Below, piece by piece: positions 52,713 through 61,074 of a stretch of DNA of 64,000 nt. A program made the translations under genes and the position numbers. The notes under the pieces are model-generated. The model was given only the letters and a program-made list of their open reading frames with translations. It ran no database searches and was not told where the DNA came from. Numbering within the stretch: position 1 is the stretch's first letter; the number at the start of each line of letters is the position of its first letter. The stretch is from contig DAOROA010000010.1 of the NCBI GenBank assembly GCA_035441325.1, positions 22,351 to 86,350 of the forward strand. The letters are read 5' to 3'. The DNA is from Competibacter_A sp002352125. GTDB taxonomy: Bacteria; Pseudomonadota; Gammaproteobacteria; Competibacterales; Competibacteraceae.

Positions 52713-53357
52713 TCACCTTCCGTAAACACTTTGCAACATAATTCGGGCCAAGGGTTGATTGGTGCTATCGGCCACCGCAATACCGTATCCTTGCGTAGTG
52801 ACACGATAATAAATCGTTATCGGCGCCGGGGCTCTTCCAATCACAAGCGAACCGATCTCGTACAAGTACTCGATGATATAGCGAGGCTGTCTCGAAACCG
52901 AGGCTAAAGCCGGCGGATGCGTAATAGTCGACGCTCCAACTGAAGTATTTAGAGACGTATATTGACCATATCCCCGGGAAGGACCAGTAGTATTCCAATT
53001 AATAGCGATCCATTTTGGTGGATTGGTATCCGCTGCCAGACACAATCCATTTAGGCTTGGGACGCTGGTATTGATACAATTCGCAGAGAAATTAAGCTTC
53101 TTATAATCGCTCGGGCGCACCTTACGAAAAGTGATCGGATCTTTGTTGCTTATGTCTTGCTCGCCATCCTGCAAGCCTAATTCCGCAGCCTGGAACGCAT
53201 TATTCAAATCGCGCACATTGCCCGACATCCGTTCTTCTAAAATCGTCGTTCTTATGCCTGCCGTACCGAGAATGAACATCAGCAACAAAATGATCAAACC
53301 AATAATCAAAGCGCTACCTGCTTGGTGTTTTCTCATAATCAATTGCTTGTCAATCAT
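52713..53357 (-). CDS. pilX: Minor pilin PilX
   Basis: The 214-residue protein has HQAG|SALIIGLIILLLMFILGTAGIRTTILEERMSGN, the typical PilX helix with Glu retained later than +5, then LNNAFQAAELGLQDGE. It is part of the tip-priming complex. The first ATG (53357) is 9 nt after the pilW stop with no good ribosome site; an ATG seven codons later gives a shorter leader. Confidence 0.9.
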   Translation of the reverse strand: MIDKQLIMRKHQAGSALIIGLIILLLMFILGTAGIRTTILEERMSGNVRDLNNAFQAAELGLQDGEQDISNKDPITFRKVRPSDYKKLNFSANCINTSVPSLNGLCLAADTNPPKWIAINWNTTGPSRGYGQYTSLNTSVGASTITHPPALASVSRQPRYIIEYLYEIGSLVIGRAPAPITIYYRVTTQGYGIAVADSTNQPLARIMLQSVYGR

Positions 53358-53366
53358 AAAAATATT

Positions 53367-54155
53367 TCAACCTTGGTTGCGCAGGGTAATAGTGGTCGTA
53401 AACACGCGGCGTAGCCGCCGATCATCTGCGCTTGGAGTGATCGTAGCCCCATTAAAAGTATAAGGCTGAGGACGATCAACCAAATTATTTTCGGCGGTTC
53501 GTAGCAAAAGACTAATACGTATGCTGACTATTTGATTCCAGTTGCTCGCATTCACATCGTTAGCCGAGATATAACGATCTGCAACTTTCCAAATATCATT
53601 ATCGGTATTCTGGCCGTATAAAATTTGTATGTTCTCGATGTTATCTACGATGGGTTGAGTCTGATCGGAGAGGACATTACCGGATGCCGTCAGAGTGCGG
53701 GTTCGACATTGCAAACTGTTATTGTTTATACTCAACGTATTGCTGGCAATGTTATTATTGCTAATTTGGGCATTCAAGCAATCTCTGATATCGCCCTGCC
53801 CTGCACCTTCGCCTTCAAAGGCGACAGTAATCGTATCGCTGCTGTTTGATCCATCATTATTCGTTCCCTGAACTGCTGGAAATGCTGGAAATGCATCTTC
53901 AAAACTTTGTCCTCGCTCGATCGTGAAACGCGAACGGTAGCCAGCCAATCGGACAATGCGACTGAGATAATCGATGGTATAACGGCCATTTTCCTGCACC
54001 CGAGACAGATTTTCCTGCACCCGAGACGATTGTCTGGTACCGACAAACAACTGCAACAGACCCGCCAACAGAAATAGGCTGATGACGAGCGAGACCATAA
54101 TTTCTATCAATGTCAGACCACGCTGACGATGGTAGTTGAGCATCATGCCGTTCAT
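53367..54155 (-). CDS. pilW: Minor pilin PilW
   Basis: The 262-residue prepilin has RQRG|LTLIEIMVSLVISLFLLAGLLQLFVGTRQSSR and the PilW pattern NGRYTIDYLSRIVRLAGY. A perfect tandem repeat in the protein (SRVQENL, SRVQENG) follows the helix. The ATG overlaps the pilV stop by 4 nt. The gene is AT-richer than the flanking housekeeping genes, as usual for minor pilins. Confidence 0.92.
   Translation of the reverse strand: MNGMMLNYHRQRGLTLIEIMVSLVISLFLLAGLLQLFVGTRQSSRVQENLSRVQENGRYTIDYLSRIVRLAGYRSRFTIERGQSFEDAFPAFPAVQGTNNDGSNSSDTITVAFEGEGAGQGDIRDCLNAQISNNNIASNTLSINNNSLQCRTRTLTASGNVLSDQTQPIVDNIENIQILYGQNTDNDIWKVADRYISANDVNASNWNQIVSIRISLLLRTAENNLVDRPQPYTFNGATITPSADDRRLRRVFTTTITLRNQG
53988..54027. 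repeat. 19-bp tandem repeat (21-bp period) in pilW
   Basis: Two identical 19-bp copies (53988-54006 and 54009-54027) encode the duplicated SRVQEN segment. The period is a multiple of three, so the frame is kept. Confidence 0.95.
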
Positions 54156-54739
54156 GGGCGAAAACTCGTGGTAAATCGCTGGGGATTCGCGGACTGGTCA
54201 TCAGTCCACCAAACTTTGATCGTGTACATCGCCATCTCCGGGTTGGCGCTCCCAATACCATCGCATGCGGGGGCACTGGCCGTAGCGGCATCCGGCGTTC
54301 CGTCTTCTGGCGTGCTGTCAATGCAAACCACGCCAACGCCGCTGGGCAACACATCGGTGATCGCTTGGTTCCATTCAAATAAGTCGTGCTCCGCCATCTC
54401 CTGTGCTTTCTGCGATTGACCGCCGCTGCAACCGCTCGTGGTTTTACAGTTTGCGTGCAGAATACCTTTGGAATCGTTCACTGCGGGTTTGTCGTATCGA
54501 CCCTCTCGCACTCCAACGATATTCGCTCGCATCCGATCGACGATGTCGTAGGATTGAATCGTTGCCTGCGTGCGCATATAGGCGCTGTGATTGGTGCGCA
54601 AGCCGATCACTTGCATGCCGGCCAGGCTCAGCAAACCCACCGACAGCACGATCAAAGCGACCAACACTTCGAGCAAAGTAAAACCGTCGTGGCAGCTAAC
54701 TGGGCTATAACGGGTTCTATTGCGTTTATTCATGGACAT
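54152..54739 (-). CDS. pilV: Minor pilin PilV
   Basis: The 195-residue prepilin has SCHDG|FTLLEVLVALIVLSVGLLSLAGMQVIGLRTNHSAYMRTQAT, the characteristic PilV start, then YDIVDRMRANIVG. Cysteines cluster in CKTTSGCSGG and later, probably as disulfides. The ATG at 54739 overlaps the fimT end by 10 nt; a second ATG at 54733 is possible. Confidence 0.92.
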   Translation of the reverse strand: MSMNKRNRTRYSPVSCHDGFTLLEVLVALIVLSVGLLSLAGMQVIGLRTNHSAYMRTQATIQSYDIVDRMRANIVGVREGRYDKPAVNDSKGILHANCKTTSGCSGGQSQKAQEMAEHDLFEWNQAITDVLPSGVGVVCIDSTPEDGTPDAATASAPACDGIGSANPEMAMYTIKVWWTDDQSANPQRFTTSFRP

Positions 54740-55299
54740 ACATCTCCCGTTTCTTTCTCTCTAGCTCTGACGCGTCCCGTACCGCTGATTACAACGAAAC
54801 GAGCCTGATCCACGCCCCGGCTATCGCAAAGCCTGAAAGTGCCCGTGCCCAGCCCAGTGTTGCCGGCGCTGACGCCGTTGGGAAGATAGGCGATCCACTG
54901 CGTAAACGTGCTGCCGCTACGCAAAGAAAAATTACGATCGATAGAACCTTGCACTTTGAGTACATCCGCACTGTTGGGCTGACTGCTGGGAGTATATGGA
55001 TTGGAATCACCGTCCTGGTTTTGATCGACGAACACGATCCAACCGTTTTCCCAGGCACCCGAGGTATCGGTCTTGCAGTTCATGCCATCCTCGCTTCTGC
55101 AGACGACAACTCTCAAACCACGCTTCGCCGCTTCGGAACGCGCCAGACTCAGGACACCGACGAACTCGTTCGCTTGAGCCGTTCGGGTGTTATTGAGGAT
55201 AGCCGTGCGAAAGGTCGGCACCCCGATAGTCAACACGATCGCCGCCAACGCCACCGTGACGATCAGCTCGATAAGAGTAAAACCTGCATTTCTGTTCAT
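54730..55299 (-). CDS. fimT: Minor pilin FimT/FimU (GspH-like)
   Basis: The 189-residue prepilin begins MNRNAG|FTLIELIVTVALAAIVLTIGVPTFRTAI and has the FimT/GspH segment EFVGVLSLARSEAAKRGLRVVVC. It is the first gene of the minor-pilin operon. I chose the ATG at 55299, with AAGGA about 10 nt upstream; a TTG eight codons earlier would lengthen the leader. It is probably FimU by operon position. Confidence 0.9.
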   Translation of the reverse strand: MNRNAGFTLIELIVTVALAAIVLTIGVPTFRTAILNNTRTAQANEFVGVLSLARSEAAKRGLRVVVCRSEDGMNCKTDTSGAWENGWIVFVDQNQDGDSNPYTPSSQPNSADVLKVQGSIDRNFSLRSGSTFTQWIAYLPNGVSAGNTGLGTGTFRLCDSRGVDQARFVVISGTGRVRAREKETGDVCP

Positions 55300-55367
55300 A
55301 GTCTTCAAATCCTTCTTGGACAATCATCACATATCCGATGGTAGCTCGAACTGCAGCGAGCGAGGGT

Positions 55368-55375
55368 ACGAACGG
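55368..55375 (-). promoter_or_regulatory. AlgR-box-like site upstream of fimT
   Basis: On the minus strand ACCGTTCGTACC contains CCGTTCGT, eight of the nine bases of the Pseudomonas AlgR consensus CCGTTCGTC. It lies about 70 nt before the fimT ATG and next to the algZ-algR genes. In Pseudomonas AlgR activates fimU-pilVWXY1Y2E. Confidence 0.45.
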
Positions 55376-55558
55376 TCGTTTTTTCCCGATAAAAGCGATT
55401 CGCAACTTTTCTGGCTCGGCCAAGCAGCATCTCGCCGGATTTCGGCCAAAATTGACAAGAGCAGCCGATCATTCGACGCTACCGATCCATCGACAGAACG
55501 AGCGATCCCGCTTGTTCGCCGCATCCGACTTCTCCTAAATGACCGACCACACATCACG

Positions 55559-56641
55559 ATGCCCCGTCCACCGCTTCCACGCCCCAATTCGACTCCTGCA
55601 ACAAGCTTCCTGCCCGATTTTTGTACCAATCGGGTCGTTTTCGCGATGGTCTTGCTCGCCGAACTGTTCGCGATGGTCTTGGCGCTGACCGAAATTGATA
55701 AACCCGGAGAGTTTTGGAATCAACTGGCGTTCATCTCGCTATTCGTGCAATGGGTGGTGCTAGGAACCGCTGCAACACTTTGTTTCTGCAAACGTTGGCT
55801 TAACCGGCTAAGTTCGACCGTCGCCGCCTTTGCTGTGTTGGGACTGACGCTCCTGATTACCTTACTATTTTCGATAGCTGGCTGGTGGTTCCTGGAACCG
55901 CGCCCCGATCTGTTAGGCAACCCGGCGCCGCTGGTTCCTCTACTCGTTCGCAATCTCGCCATCGCCGGTATCGTTACCCTGATCGCGCTGCGCTATTTCT
56001 ACGTTCAGCACCACTGGAAGCGGAACGTCGAGGCCGAAGCGCGCGCCCGCTTGCAAGCCTTGCAAGCACGCATCCACCCGCATTTCCTGTTCAACGCCCT
56101 CAATACCATCGCCAGCTTGATTCACGGCCAGCCCGAACGGGCCGAACAGGCGGTTCTCGACTTGGCCGACATGCTACGCTCGGCGCTCGCCTATCAAGAA
56201 CGCATTACCCTGGAGGCGGAACTCGAACTCACCCGCCGCTATCTCGCCATCGAAAGCTTGCGCCTTGGCGAACGACTGCGCGTGGACTGGCAACTGGACG
56301 AGGATTTGCCGCTCGATTTGCCGACCCCCGCCCTGCTGCTGCAACCGCTGGTCGAGAACGCCATCCATCACGGCATCCAGCGGTTGCCGGAAGGCGGGGT
56401 GTTGACCATCCGCATCGAGCGACAGCCACGGGCTTTGCGGGTCACCGTCGCCAATCCGCGCCCCGCCGACAGCGACGCAACGATCAAACCAGGCCAGCGC
56501 ATCGCCCAGCACAACATCCGCCAGCGATTGCAATTGGCCTACAACATCCCTAACCCCCTGGAAATCACCGAAACACCGGAACGCTACCAAATCGGTTTCG
56601 CCATCCCGATAGCGGATCAACAGCCTGCGGTCGTTTCCTAA
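55559..56641 (+). CDS. algZ: AlgZ/LytS-type sensor histidine kinase
   Basis: The 360-residue kinase has about four membrane helices (VVFAMVLLAELFAMVLAL, LAFISLFVQWVVLG, FAVLGLTLLITLLFSIAGW, NLAIAGIVTLIALRYF). A cytoplasmic LytS-type histidine kinase domain follows, with the H-box ARIHPHFLFNALNTIASLI, the N-box LVENAIHHGI and TPALLLQPL. It should phosphorylate the adjacent LytTR regulator. I took the ATG at 55559; the frame is open further upstream, but that part has no membrane or domain signal and overlaps the fimT leader. It diverges from the minor-pilin operon. Confidence 0.88.
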   Translation: MPRPPLPRPNSTPATSFLPDFCTNRVVFAMVLLAELFAMVLALTEIDKPGEFWNQLAFISLFVQWVVLGTAATLCFCKRWLNRLSSTVAAFAVLGLTLLITLLFSIAGWWFLEPRPDLLGNPAPLVPLLVRNLAIAGIVTLIALRYFYVQHHWKRNVEAEARARLQALQARIHPHFLFNALNTIASLIHGQPERAEQAVLDLADMLRSALAYQERITLEAELELTRRYLAIESLRLGERLRVDWQLDEDLPLDLPTPALLLQPLVENAIHHGIQRLPEGGVLTIRIERQPRALRVTVANPRPADSDATIKPGQRIAQHNIRQRLQLAYNIPNPLEITETPERYQIGFAIPIADQQPAVVS

Positions 56642-56707
56642 AATCGTCGTAATTGGTATTTTATTTGCTACTATCGTTAATAAATTATTCGATTTGAGCG
56701 TTAATCC

Positions 56708-57439
56708 ATGAATGTGCTGATAGTAGACGATGAACCGCCAGCACGTGATCGACTGCGCGATCTGTTAAATCGACTTTCCGACTATCATCCTTGCGGCGAG
56801 GCCAGCAACGGTGCGGACGCGCTACGGCTAGCGCAAAATGCGCCGCCCGACATCGTGTTGCTGGATATCCAGATGCCGGGGCTTTCCGGCTTGGAAACGG
56901 CGCGGCGGTTTGCGGCGCTCGCTCAACCTCCGGCGATCATTTTCGTCACGGCCTACGGCGAACACGCCCTGGAAGCGCTCGATGCCCAAGCGGTCGCTTA
57001 CCTGCTCAAGCCGGTTCGGCTGGAGCGGCTGGAATGGGCGCTCATCAATGCCAGTCGTCTCAATCGCGCCCAACTGGCTAGCCTGACGGCCGACCGCGCC
57101 GAAGCGGGCCGCACTCACATCCGCGCCCGACTGGGCCAGCGGCTGGAATTGATTCCGCTAGCCGATGTGGCCTACTTTCAAGCTGACCAGAAATACGTGA
57201 TGGTCCGCCATCGCCACGGCGAAGCACTGATCGAAGAGTCGCTGAAAACGTTGGAAACCGAGCTGGGAACGCGGGCGATGCGGGTCCACCGCAACGCGCT
57301 GGCGATGGCGACGCATATCGCCGGTTTGGAGAAAACGACCGATGGGGACATCGCTTTGATCTTCGACAACATCCCGGATCGGCTAGAGGTCAGCCGCCGC
57401 CACCTGCCGACAGTGCGCCAGTTTCTAAAAATCGCCTGA
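56708..57439 (+). CDS. algR: AlgR-type LytTR response regulator
   Basis: The 243-residue protein has a receiver domain (MNVLIVDDEPPARDRL, DIVLLDIQMPGLSGLETA, VTAYGEHALEALDAQAVAYLLKP) with a phospho-acceptor Asp near 53. The LytTR DNA-binding domain follows (LIPLADVAYFQADQKYVMVRHRHGEALIEESLKTLE, MRVHRNALA, LEVSRRHLPTVRQFL). It is 66 nt after algZ. By analogy with Pseudomonas AlgR it should bind CCGTTCGTC-like sites and activate pilus genes. Confidence 0.9.
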   Translation: MNVLIVDDEPPARDRLRDLLNRLSDYHPCGEASNGADALRLAQNAPPDIVLLDIQMPGLSGLETARRFAALAQPPAIIFVTAYGEHALEALDAQAVAYLLKPVRLERLEWALINASRLNRAQLASLTADRAEAGRTHIRARLGQRLELIPLADVAYFQADQKYVMVRHRHGEALIEESLKTLETELGTRAMRVHRNALAMATHIAGLEKTTDGDIALIFDNIPDRLEVSRRHLPTVRQFLKIA

Positions 57440-57486
57440 TCCGGTCGAACGATACCGTCCGGCGACGCCTCATCGAGAGCTTTTCC

Positions 57487-57831
57487 TCAGCCCGGCGGCC
57501 AGCCCAGTTCGCGCCCCGCCAACAGGTGCATGTGGACGTGAAATACGATCTGACCGGCGTCGCGATTGCAGTTGATCACCGTCCGGTAACCGCTTTCCGC
57601 TACCCCCGCTTCGTCCGCCACCTGTTTGCCGGCCAAATAAAGCCGGCCGATCAGCGCCGCATCCTCTGCGGTCAGGTCGTTGAGCGTGGCGATATGCCGG
57701 CGAGGAATGAGCAGGACGTGAACGGGTGCCTCGGGATTGATGTCGCGGAAAGCCAACACTTCGCCATCGTCGTAAAGCTTGGCGGCAGGAATCTCGCCGG
57801 CGGCGATCTTGCAGAAAATGCAATCGGTCAT
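57487..57831 (-). CDS. hinT: HIT-family nucleotide hydrolase HinT
   Basis: The 114-residue protein (TDCIFCKIAAGEIPAAKLYDDGEVLAFRDINPEAPVHVLLIPRRHI) has the histidine triad HVHMH near the end. It hydrolyses AMP-lysine-type phosphoramidates. It follows recR by about 20 nt and converges on algR. Confidence 0.95.
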   Translation of the reverse strand: MTDCIFCKIAAGEIPAAKLYDDGEVLAFRDINPEAPVHVLLIPRRHIATLNDLTAEDAALIGRLYLAGKQVADEAGVAESGYRTVINCNRDAGQIVFHVHMHLLAGRELGWPPG

Positions 57832-57852
57832 GACGCTTGCTCCGGGTGAATC

Positions 57853-58449
57853 TCACAATTCCCGGCGGCCCGCGAAAGCGCGCGCTAAGGTGCCGCCATC
57901 CACGTATTCCAGTTCCCCGCCCAGCGGTACGCCATGGGCGATGCGGGTCGCGCGAATGCCGCGCTCGCGGGCCAGTTCGGCGATGTAGTAGGCGGTGGCC
58001 TCGCCTTCCACGGTCGGGTTGGTGGCCAGAATGATCTCGCGAATCTCGCCTTCGCCCAGGCGCGCCTCCAGGATTTCCAGACCCAGTTCCGCCGGGCCGA
58101 TACCATCCAGCGGCGACAAATGGCCCATCAGCACGAAATACAAACCTTGAAAACCAGTCGCCTGCTCCACCGCCAACACATCGGCGGGCGTTTCGATCAC
58201 ACACAACAACGAACGGTCGCGGCGGGGGCTAACGCACAGCGCGCACACTTCGGTTTCGCTCAGGTCGCGACACGATCGGCAACGACCGATCCCCTCCAGC
58301 GCCGCTTGCAGCGCCTCGGCCAGCCGCCGTCCACCGTCGCGATCTCGCTCCAGCACATGCAACGCCATCCGTTGGGCGGATTTTGGCCCGACTCCCGGCA
58401 GGCAGCGCAGCGCCGTCATCAATCGACTCAACAGCGGCGAGGCGGCCAC
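57853..58449 (-). CDS. recR: Recombination protein RecR
   Basis: The 198-residue protein has the helix-hairpin-helix CLPGVGPKSAQRMALHVLE, the zinc finger CRSCRDLSETEVCALC and a Toprim domain (LLCVIETPADVLAVEQ...ILATNPTVEGEATAYYIAE). It helps load RecA at gaps through RecFOR. The start is a GTG at 58449, 9 nt after ybaB. The dnaX-ybaB-recR order is standard. Confidence 0.96.
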   Translation of the reverse strand: MAASPLLSRLMTALRCLPGVGPKSAQRMALHVLERDRDGGRRLAEALQAALEGIGRCRSCRDLSETEVCALCVSPRRDRSLLCVIETPADVLAVEQATGFQGLYFVLMGHLSPLDGIGPAELGLEILEARLGEGEIREIILATNPTVEGEATAYYIAELARERGIRATRIAHGVPLGGELEYVDGGTLARAFAGRREL

Positions 58450-58458
58450 GGCGAACCG

Positions 58459-58794
58459 TCAGAACGGCAGCTTCAAGTCGCCCAACATGCCCGGCGGCAA
58501 TCCCATGCCGCTGGTCAAACCGGACATCTTCTCCTGCACGGTTCGCTCGACCTTGTGGACGGCATCGTTGAAAGCGGCCGCTACCAGATCTTCCAGCATA
58601 TCCTTGTCGTCCCCCACCAAGCTGTCGTCGATCCGGATCCGCTTGACTTCGTAGCGGCCGGTGATCGTCACATTGACCAAACCGCCACCGGCTTCGCCGG
58701 AGACTTCCATCGCCGCGATTTCCGCCTGCGCCTTCTGCAGATTTTCCTGCATCTTCTGCGCCTGCTTCATGATATTACCCAAACCGCCTTTCAT
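58459..58794 (-). CDS. ybaB: YbaB/EbfC family nucleoid-associated protein
   Basis: The 111-residue protein (MKGGLGNIMKQAQKMQENLQKAQAEIAAMEVSGEAGGGLVNVTITGRYEVKRIRID) is the YbaB/EbfC DNA-binding dimer. The ATG at 58794 has GAGGAG 6 nt upstream; a longer frame was rejected. It lies between dnaX and recR. Confidence 0.95.
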   Translation of the reverse strand: MKGGLGNIMKQAQKMQENLQKAQAEIAAMEVSGEAGGGLVNVTITGRYEVKRIRIDDSLVGDDKDMLEDLVAAAFNDAVHKVERTVQEKMSGLTSGMGLPPGMLGDLKLPF

Positions 58795-58863
58795 CGGATT
58801 CTCCTCCGTCGTCAACTTGTTATCTCGACCGCTCCGCCGATGGCGGGCGAAGAGAACGAACTG

Positions 58864-60477
58864 TTAGCCATCGGTTTCGTCGAGCGGGTGAATCGCGACG
58901 ACCCGCGCATCGAACGTTTCCTGCATATCCCGCACGACCGGATCTTGGGCGACTCCCGCGGCGGCGACCTGTTGCCGTTCCATTTGCCGCTGCTGCCGCT
59001 GGTCGGCGGGCGTCGCCGCCGTCAGCTTGCCCACCTGAAAGCGTAAGCTGACCGGTGCGCCGAGATGTTGTTCCAAAGCCGCTTTCAGCCGCTCCTCGCT
59101 GGTCTTGTTCCGCATCTGGGCGTGAGCGGGTTCCAGAGCTAGCCGGAAATCGTTGCCCTCGCGCGCGACCAACGCGCAATTCAAGGCCAATTGCTTGGCC
59201 ATGCCGCCCAAACTCAACCGCTCGACCAAAGCACCCCACTCCGAAACCGGTTGCTCCGAAACCGGTTGCGCCGGAGCCAGAGCCGGCGGTGCGGAGCGCG
59301 GAACGTCCCCGGCATCCGGCGCGGCAACGGCGACGGGAACGCGCACCGTTGCCGCCGGCGCGAGCGGTTCGGACACCGCATTTTGCGAGGCCGCTGGCCG
59401 GAAGCACAGCATCCGCAACAGCACCATCTCGAAACCGCCGCGCGGATCGGGCACCAGCGGCAAATCGCGCCGGCCCAGCAAGGCAATCTGGTAGAACAAC
59501 TGCACGTCTTCCGGCGGCAAGGCGCGAGCCAAGCGCAACAAATCCTCGGGCTCGGCCACGCCATCGGCCGGCGCCGCCGCGGGCACGACCTGAATCAGCG
59601 CCACCTGTTGCAGCAGCGACAACAGTTCGGCCAGCACCGCCGCATAATCGGGCGCGGCTTCATCCAATTCCGCTACGTGCCGCAACAGCGCCGCCGCATC
59701 GTCGGCCACCAGCGCGTCCAGCAAATTCACCACTTGCCGCCGGTCGATGCTGCCGAGCATGGCACCGACCGCTGCCTGCTCCACCCGCCCGCCACCGAAG
59801 GCGATGGCCTGATCCAGCAAGCTCAACGCATCGCGCATGCTGCCATCCCCGGCACGGGCGATCAGCCGTAGCGCTCCCTCTTCGCGCGGAATGTTTTCCT
59901 CGGCCAGCACCTTGTCCAGATAACCGGCGATCATGCCCGCCGACAATCGCTTGAGGTTGAATTGCAAGCAGCGCGACAGGACGGTCACCGGCAACTTCTG
60001 GGGATCGGTGGTCGCCAGGAGAAACTTGACGTGCGGCGGAGGCTCCTCCAGCGTTTTTAGCAGGGCATTGAAACTGTGGGTCGACAGCATGTGCACTTCG
60101 TCGATCAGGTAAACCTTGAAGCGGCCCCGATTGGGCGCGTACTGCACGTTTTCCAGCAGATCGCGGGTGTCCTCGACCTTGGTGCGGGACGCGGCGTCTA
60201 CCTCGATCAAATCCACGAATCGACCGGCGTCGATCTCTCGGCAGGCGGCGCACTCGCCGCAGGGTGTGGCGGAAACTCCGGTCTCGCAATTCAGCGACTT
60301 GGCGAAAATCCGGGCGATGGTGGTCTTGCCCACTCCGCGCGTGCCAGTAAACAGAAAAGCGTGGTGTAGCCGCTGGCGGTCGAGCGCATGGGTCAAAGCG
60401 CGGACTACATGCTCTTGGCCGACCAGTTCGTGGAAGGTGCGAGGCCGCCATTTGCGGGCCAAAACCTGATAGCTCAT
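58864..60477 (-). CDS. dnaX: DNA polymerase III subunits gamma/tau
   Basis: The 537-residue clamp-loader protein begins MSYQVLARKWRPRTFHELVGQEHVVRAL and has Walker A GTRGVGKTTIA and zinc cysteines in CETGVSATPCGECAAC. VYLIDEVHMLSTHSFNALLKTLEEPP and the sensor region complete the AAA+ module. The C-terminal 170 residues are the tau-like tail with an Ala/Pro-rich linker. I chose the ATG at 60477, which matches the family start; a longer frame would run into the 4.5S RNA region. I saw no obvious slippery sequence for a gamma frameshift. Confidence 0.96.
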   Translation of the reverse strand: MSYQVLARKWRPRTFHELVGQEHVVRALTHALDRQRLHHAFLFTGTRGVGKTTIARIFAKSLNCETGVSATPCGECAACREIDAGRFVDLIEVDAASRTKVEDTRDLLENVQYAPNRGRFKVYLIDEVHMLSTHSFNALLKTLEEPPPHVKFLLATTDPQKLPVTVLSRCLQFNLKRLSAGMIAGYLDKVLAEENIPREEGALRLIARAGDGSMRDALSLLDQAIAFGGGRVEQAAVGAMLGSIDRRQVVNLLDALVADDAAALLRHVAELDEAAPDYAAVLAELLSLLQQVALIQVVPAAAPADGVAEPEDLLRLARALPPEDVQLFYQIALLGRRDLPLVPDPRGGFEMVLLRMLCFRPAASQNAVSEPLAPAATVRVPVAVAAPDAGDVPRSAPPALAPAQPVSEQPVSEWGALVERLSLGGMAKQLALNCALVAREGNDFRLALEPAHAQMRNKTSEERLKAALEQHLGAPVSLRFQVGKLTAATPADQRQQRQMERQQVAAAGVAQDPVVRDMQETFDARVVAIHPLDETDG

Positions 60478-60599
60478 GCGGCGGTCCGACGGATCGAAAA
60501 AACAGCGTTTCTTTTGTCCGGTCTCGAAGCGTTGCAGCAAGCGCGGCGCAACGTTCGGCGGCTTTCTACTGCACGCCGTGCGCTTCGCATTTTGGAAAG

Positions 60600-60714
60600 G
60601 GCGGCGACCCCTACCAGCCACACCCCGGCGCCCGAGGCCACTGCTGCCGCTGCTCCCTTCCGGGCCTGACGGGGTTCACAGCTTGTCGTCGCGGGGGGAC
60701 CGGTACGGGCCGCC
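60600..60714 (-). ncRNA. ffs: 4.5S RNA of the signal recognition particle
   Basis: On the minus strand the conserved SRP helix 8 core appears around 60623-60680: CAGGCCCGGAAGGGAGCAGC, with the GGAA tetraloop and AGCAGC asymmetric loop, and GCCGGGGTGTGGCTGG on the 3' side. The ends GGCGGCCC (60707-60714) and GGGTCGCCGCC (about 60600) pair. The RNA binds Ffh to target membrane proteins. It lies just upstream of dnaX, as in many gammaproteobacteria. Confidence 0.93.
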
Positions 60715-61074
60715 ATCGAAATCGGCTGCCGGCACAACAACGGCAAAACGACGGTTGTCGGCGGCGAACGAACCTCGGCGGATTTGGCGAAAAAGGCAGT
60801 CACATCATTTTTTCGAGGGTTTGGTTCAACAACCGATTCCATAGCCGCGCTTCGCCGGCAACCCCAGATTGTGGCTTCTGCCCACTTCGCCAGATCGATG
60901 CGTTCATGATAGTCCATAACGTCGCGAGGTGTCGATAGACCGCTTGGTCCAGCGACCGGCCACGTTCGACGCCTCGCGGTTTGCCGCTGCCGCGCCGGCA
61001 AAGCCGAGGTGGTCGCGTTTTTGCTGGCACTTGCATCACCGCTCTCTGTCGCAGTCGATCAAAACTCGCGCCGG
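60715..61074. other. 360-bp region without a convincing gene
   Basis: Between the CapB-like gene and the 4.5S RNA gene I see only a 79-codon minus-strand frame (60800-61039) with no recognisable product. A weak promoter-like TTGCCG also lies upstream of the RNA. The RNA promoter should lie in the 60715-60790 part. Confidence 0.5.

Noticed and set aside
57934..59046. 370-codon plus-strand frame opposite recR, ybaB and dnaX
   Set aside because: It covers three conserved genes on the other strand and has a Gln/His-rich shadow composition.
58864..60477. Programmed frameshift in dnaX producing gamma
   Set aside because: I could not find an A-rich slippery heptamer followed by a stop in the alternate frame at the expected position.
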